From Syntrophaceae bacterium (GTDB lineage Bacteria > Desulfobacterota > Syntrophia > Syntrophales > UBA2185), in NCBI GenBank assembly GCA_003508565.1, contig DNUI01000117.1:3566-18384 (forward strand): DNA of 14,819 nucleotides, given 5' to 3'. This document shows, piece by piece, positions 14,086-14,819 of this stretch. The first letter of the stretch is position 1; each line of letters starts with the position of its first letter. The position numbers were made by a program, and so were the translations under genes. The notes below the pieces were generated by a model. That model was not told the DNA's origin and searched no databases. It worked only from the letters and a program-made list of their open reading frames with translations.

Positions 14086-14145
14086 TAAAACATTATTGAT
14101 AACCTGATTTCACGTGATATTCAAAAGTCACTTAAGGAATAAAAT

Positions 14146-14819
14146 ATGCTCAAGGGTAAAAAAATTGTCCTTGGTATTACAGGAGGTATCGCTGCGTATA
14201 AAGCAGCGGAGTTAACGAGGGAATTGGTAAAGAGGGGATCGTTTGTCCGGATAATAATGACAAAGAATGCGACAGAATTCATCACCCCCCTCACCCTTCA
14301 GACTCTTTCCGGTCATCCGGTATTTATCGATATGTTTGTTCCAACGAGAGAATTCGAAATGGCACATATTTCACTTGCTGAGTATGCGGATATTATCGTA
14401 ATTGCGCCGGCTACCGCAAACATTATCGGTAAGATAGCCTCAGGTCTGGCGGACGATCTTTTATCGACAACGGTTCTGGCAACAAAATCACCTGTCCTTA
14501 TCTGTCCGGCCATGAATACGAATATGTATGAGAATGTCAGCGTGAAAGAAAACATCAGCAAACTCTCAGGGAGAGGGTATCTGTTTATCGAACCCGCGTA
14601 TGGCGAGATGGCCTGCCGGGCCGAGGGCTATGGGAGACTCCCGGAGATAGCTGACATTATAGAGGAGGTTGAATCTATTCTTACAGATAAAGATCTCAAG
14701 GGAGAAAATGTTCTTGTTACCGCCGGCCCCACCAGGGAGCCCTTCGACCCTGTGAGGTTCATTACAAACTATTCCTCAGGGAAGATGGGATACGCTTTGG
14801 CAATCGCTGGAAAGCGAAG
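14146..14819 (+). CDS. coaBC: Bifunctional phosphopantothenoylcysteine decarboxylase/phosphopantothenate-cysteine ligase CoaBC (3'-truncated by window end)
   Basis: Open from ATG 14146 to the window edge, 224 codons visible. The N-terminal CoaC part is an FMN-dependent decarboxylase: GGIAAYK (13-19), catalytic H74 (MAHISL), PAT-N near 88-92, PAMN with N124, and the conserved Cys C157 in MACRAEGYGRL. The CoaB ligase part begins near 187 with TAGPTREPFDPVRFITNYSSGKMG; N208 is kept. The two activities join cysteine to 4'-phosphopantothenate and decarboxylate the product, two steps of coenzyme A synthesis. Fusion in one chain is the common bacterial form. It is divergent from the M23 gene and has its own promoter candidate. 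Most of the ligase domain lies outside the window. Confidence 0.95.
   Translation, partial: MLKGKKIVLGITGGIAAYKAAELTRELVKRGSFVRIIMTKNATEFITPLTLQTLSGHPVFIDMFVPTREFEMAHISLAEYADIIVIAPATANIIGKIASGLADDLLSTTVLATKSPVLICPAMNTNMYENVSVKENISKLSGRGYLFIEPAYGEMACRAEGYGRLPEIADIIEEVESILTDKDLKGENVLVTAGPTREPFDPVRFITNYSSGKMGYALAIAGKR

Larger units (their letters stand above)
13746..14145. other. 400-nt divergent intergenic region between the M23 gene and coaBC
   Basis: No credible gene is seen. The region is AT-rich and holds three short palindromes (13761-13773, 13922-13937, 14016-14028), an 8-bp palindrome TCACGTGA (14110-14117), a perfect TATAAT at 13991-13996 with a poor -35, and the coaBC promoter candidate. 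The only long minus-strand frame (13785-13991, 68 codons) has no ribosome binding site and looks like chance. It probably carries promoters for both flanking genes. Confidence 0.6.

Overview
The window is a stretch of Gram-negative bacterial chromosome. It carries a conserved envelope and regulation block: Kdo synthesis (kdsA, kdsC), the LPS export bridge and ATPase (lptC, lptA, lptB), sigma-54 (rpoN), long-form hpf, ptsN, an HprK-like gene and rapZ. The gene set and order, the long HPF, a hprK gene beside ptsN and rapZ, and a PAS/HATPase/receiver-type hybrid kinase all fit Desulfobacterota (the former Deltaproteobacteria, perhaps a Syntrophales-like lineage). This placement is inferred from gene content and is not proven. 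Base composition is AT-leaning and fairly even throughout. I see no insertion sequence, tRNA, rRNA, CRISPR or phage gene.

Layout. 3-1106 (+): 3' part of a hybrid sensor kinase whose upstream part lies outside the window; its phosphoacceptor His is still visible at the edge. 1268-5650 (+): xerD, a membrane-anchored TPR protein, kdsA and kdsC, with short gaps (14, 65 and 14 nt) that suggest one transcript. 5651-5946: a 296-nt gap with promoter-like elements. 5947-12420 (+): lptC-lptA-lptB-rpoN-hpf-ptsN-hprK-rapZ, with a second likely promoter in front of hpf. 12417-13745 (-): an M23/LytM peptidase gene whose 3' end overlaps that of rapZ by 4 nt. 13746-14145: a 400-nt divergent intergenic region. 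14146-14819 (+): coaBC, cut by the window end.

How the genes fit together. KdsA and KdsC make Kdo for the inner core of LPS. LptC, LptA and LptB help move LPS from the inner to the outer membrane. RpoN, EIIA-Ntr (PtsN), HprK and RapZ form the regulatory half; RapZ is known in enterics as a sensor of the amino-sugar precursor shared by peptidoglycan and LPS. The M23 peptidase acts on peptidoglycan. The theme is therefore envelope construction together with nitrogen/carbon-type signalling.

Most of the window is conserved housekeeping DNA and I did not find a clear new system. The observations most worth a second look are: a three-repeat super-periodicity in the TPR protein; a receiver domain that keeps its Asp but lacks the conserved Lys and Ser/Thr; an HprK with an intact P-loop but altered signature loops and no HPr gene nearby; the structured gap between kdsC and lptC; and an 11-bp perfect inverted repeat inside the M23 gene.

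Several gene starts were placed internally to the longest open frame because a Shine-Dalgarno sequence, a promoter position or family length favoured it (TPR protein, kdsA, kdsC, lptC, lptB, hprK).
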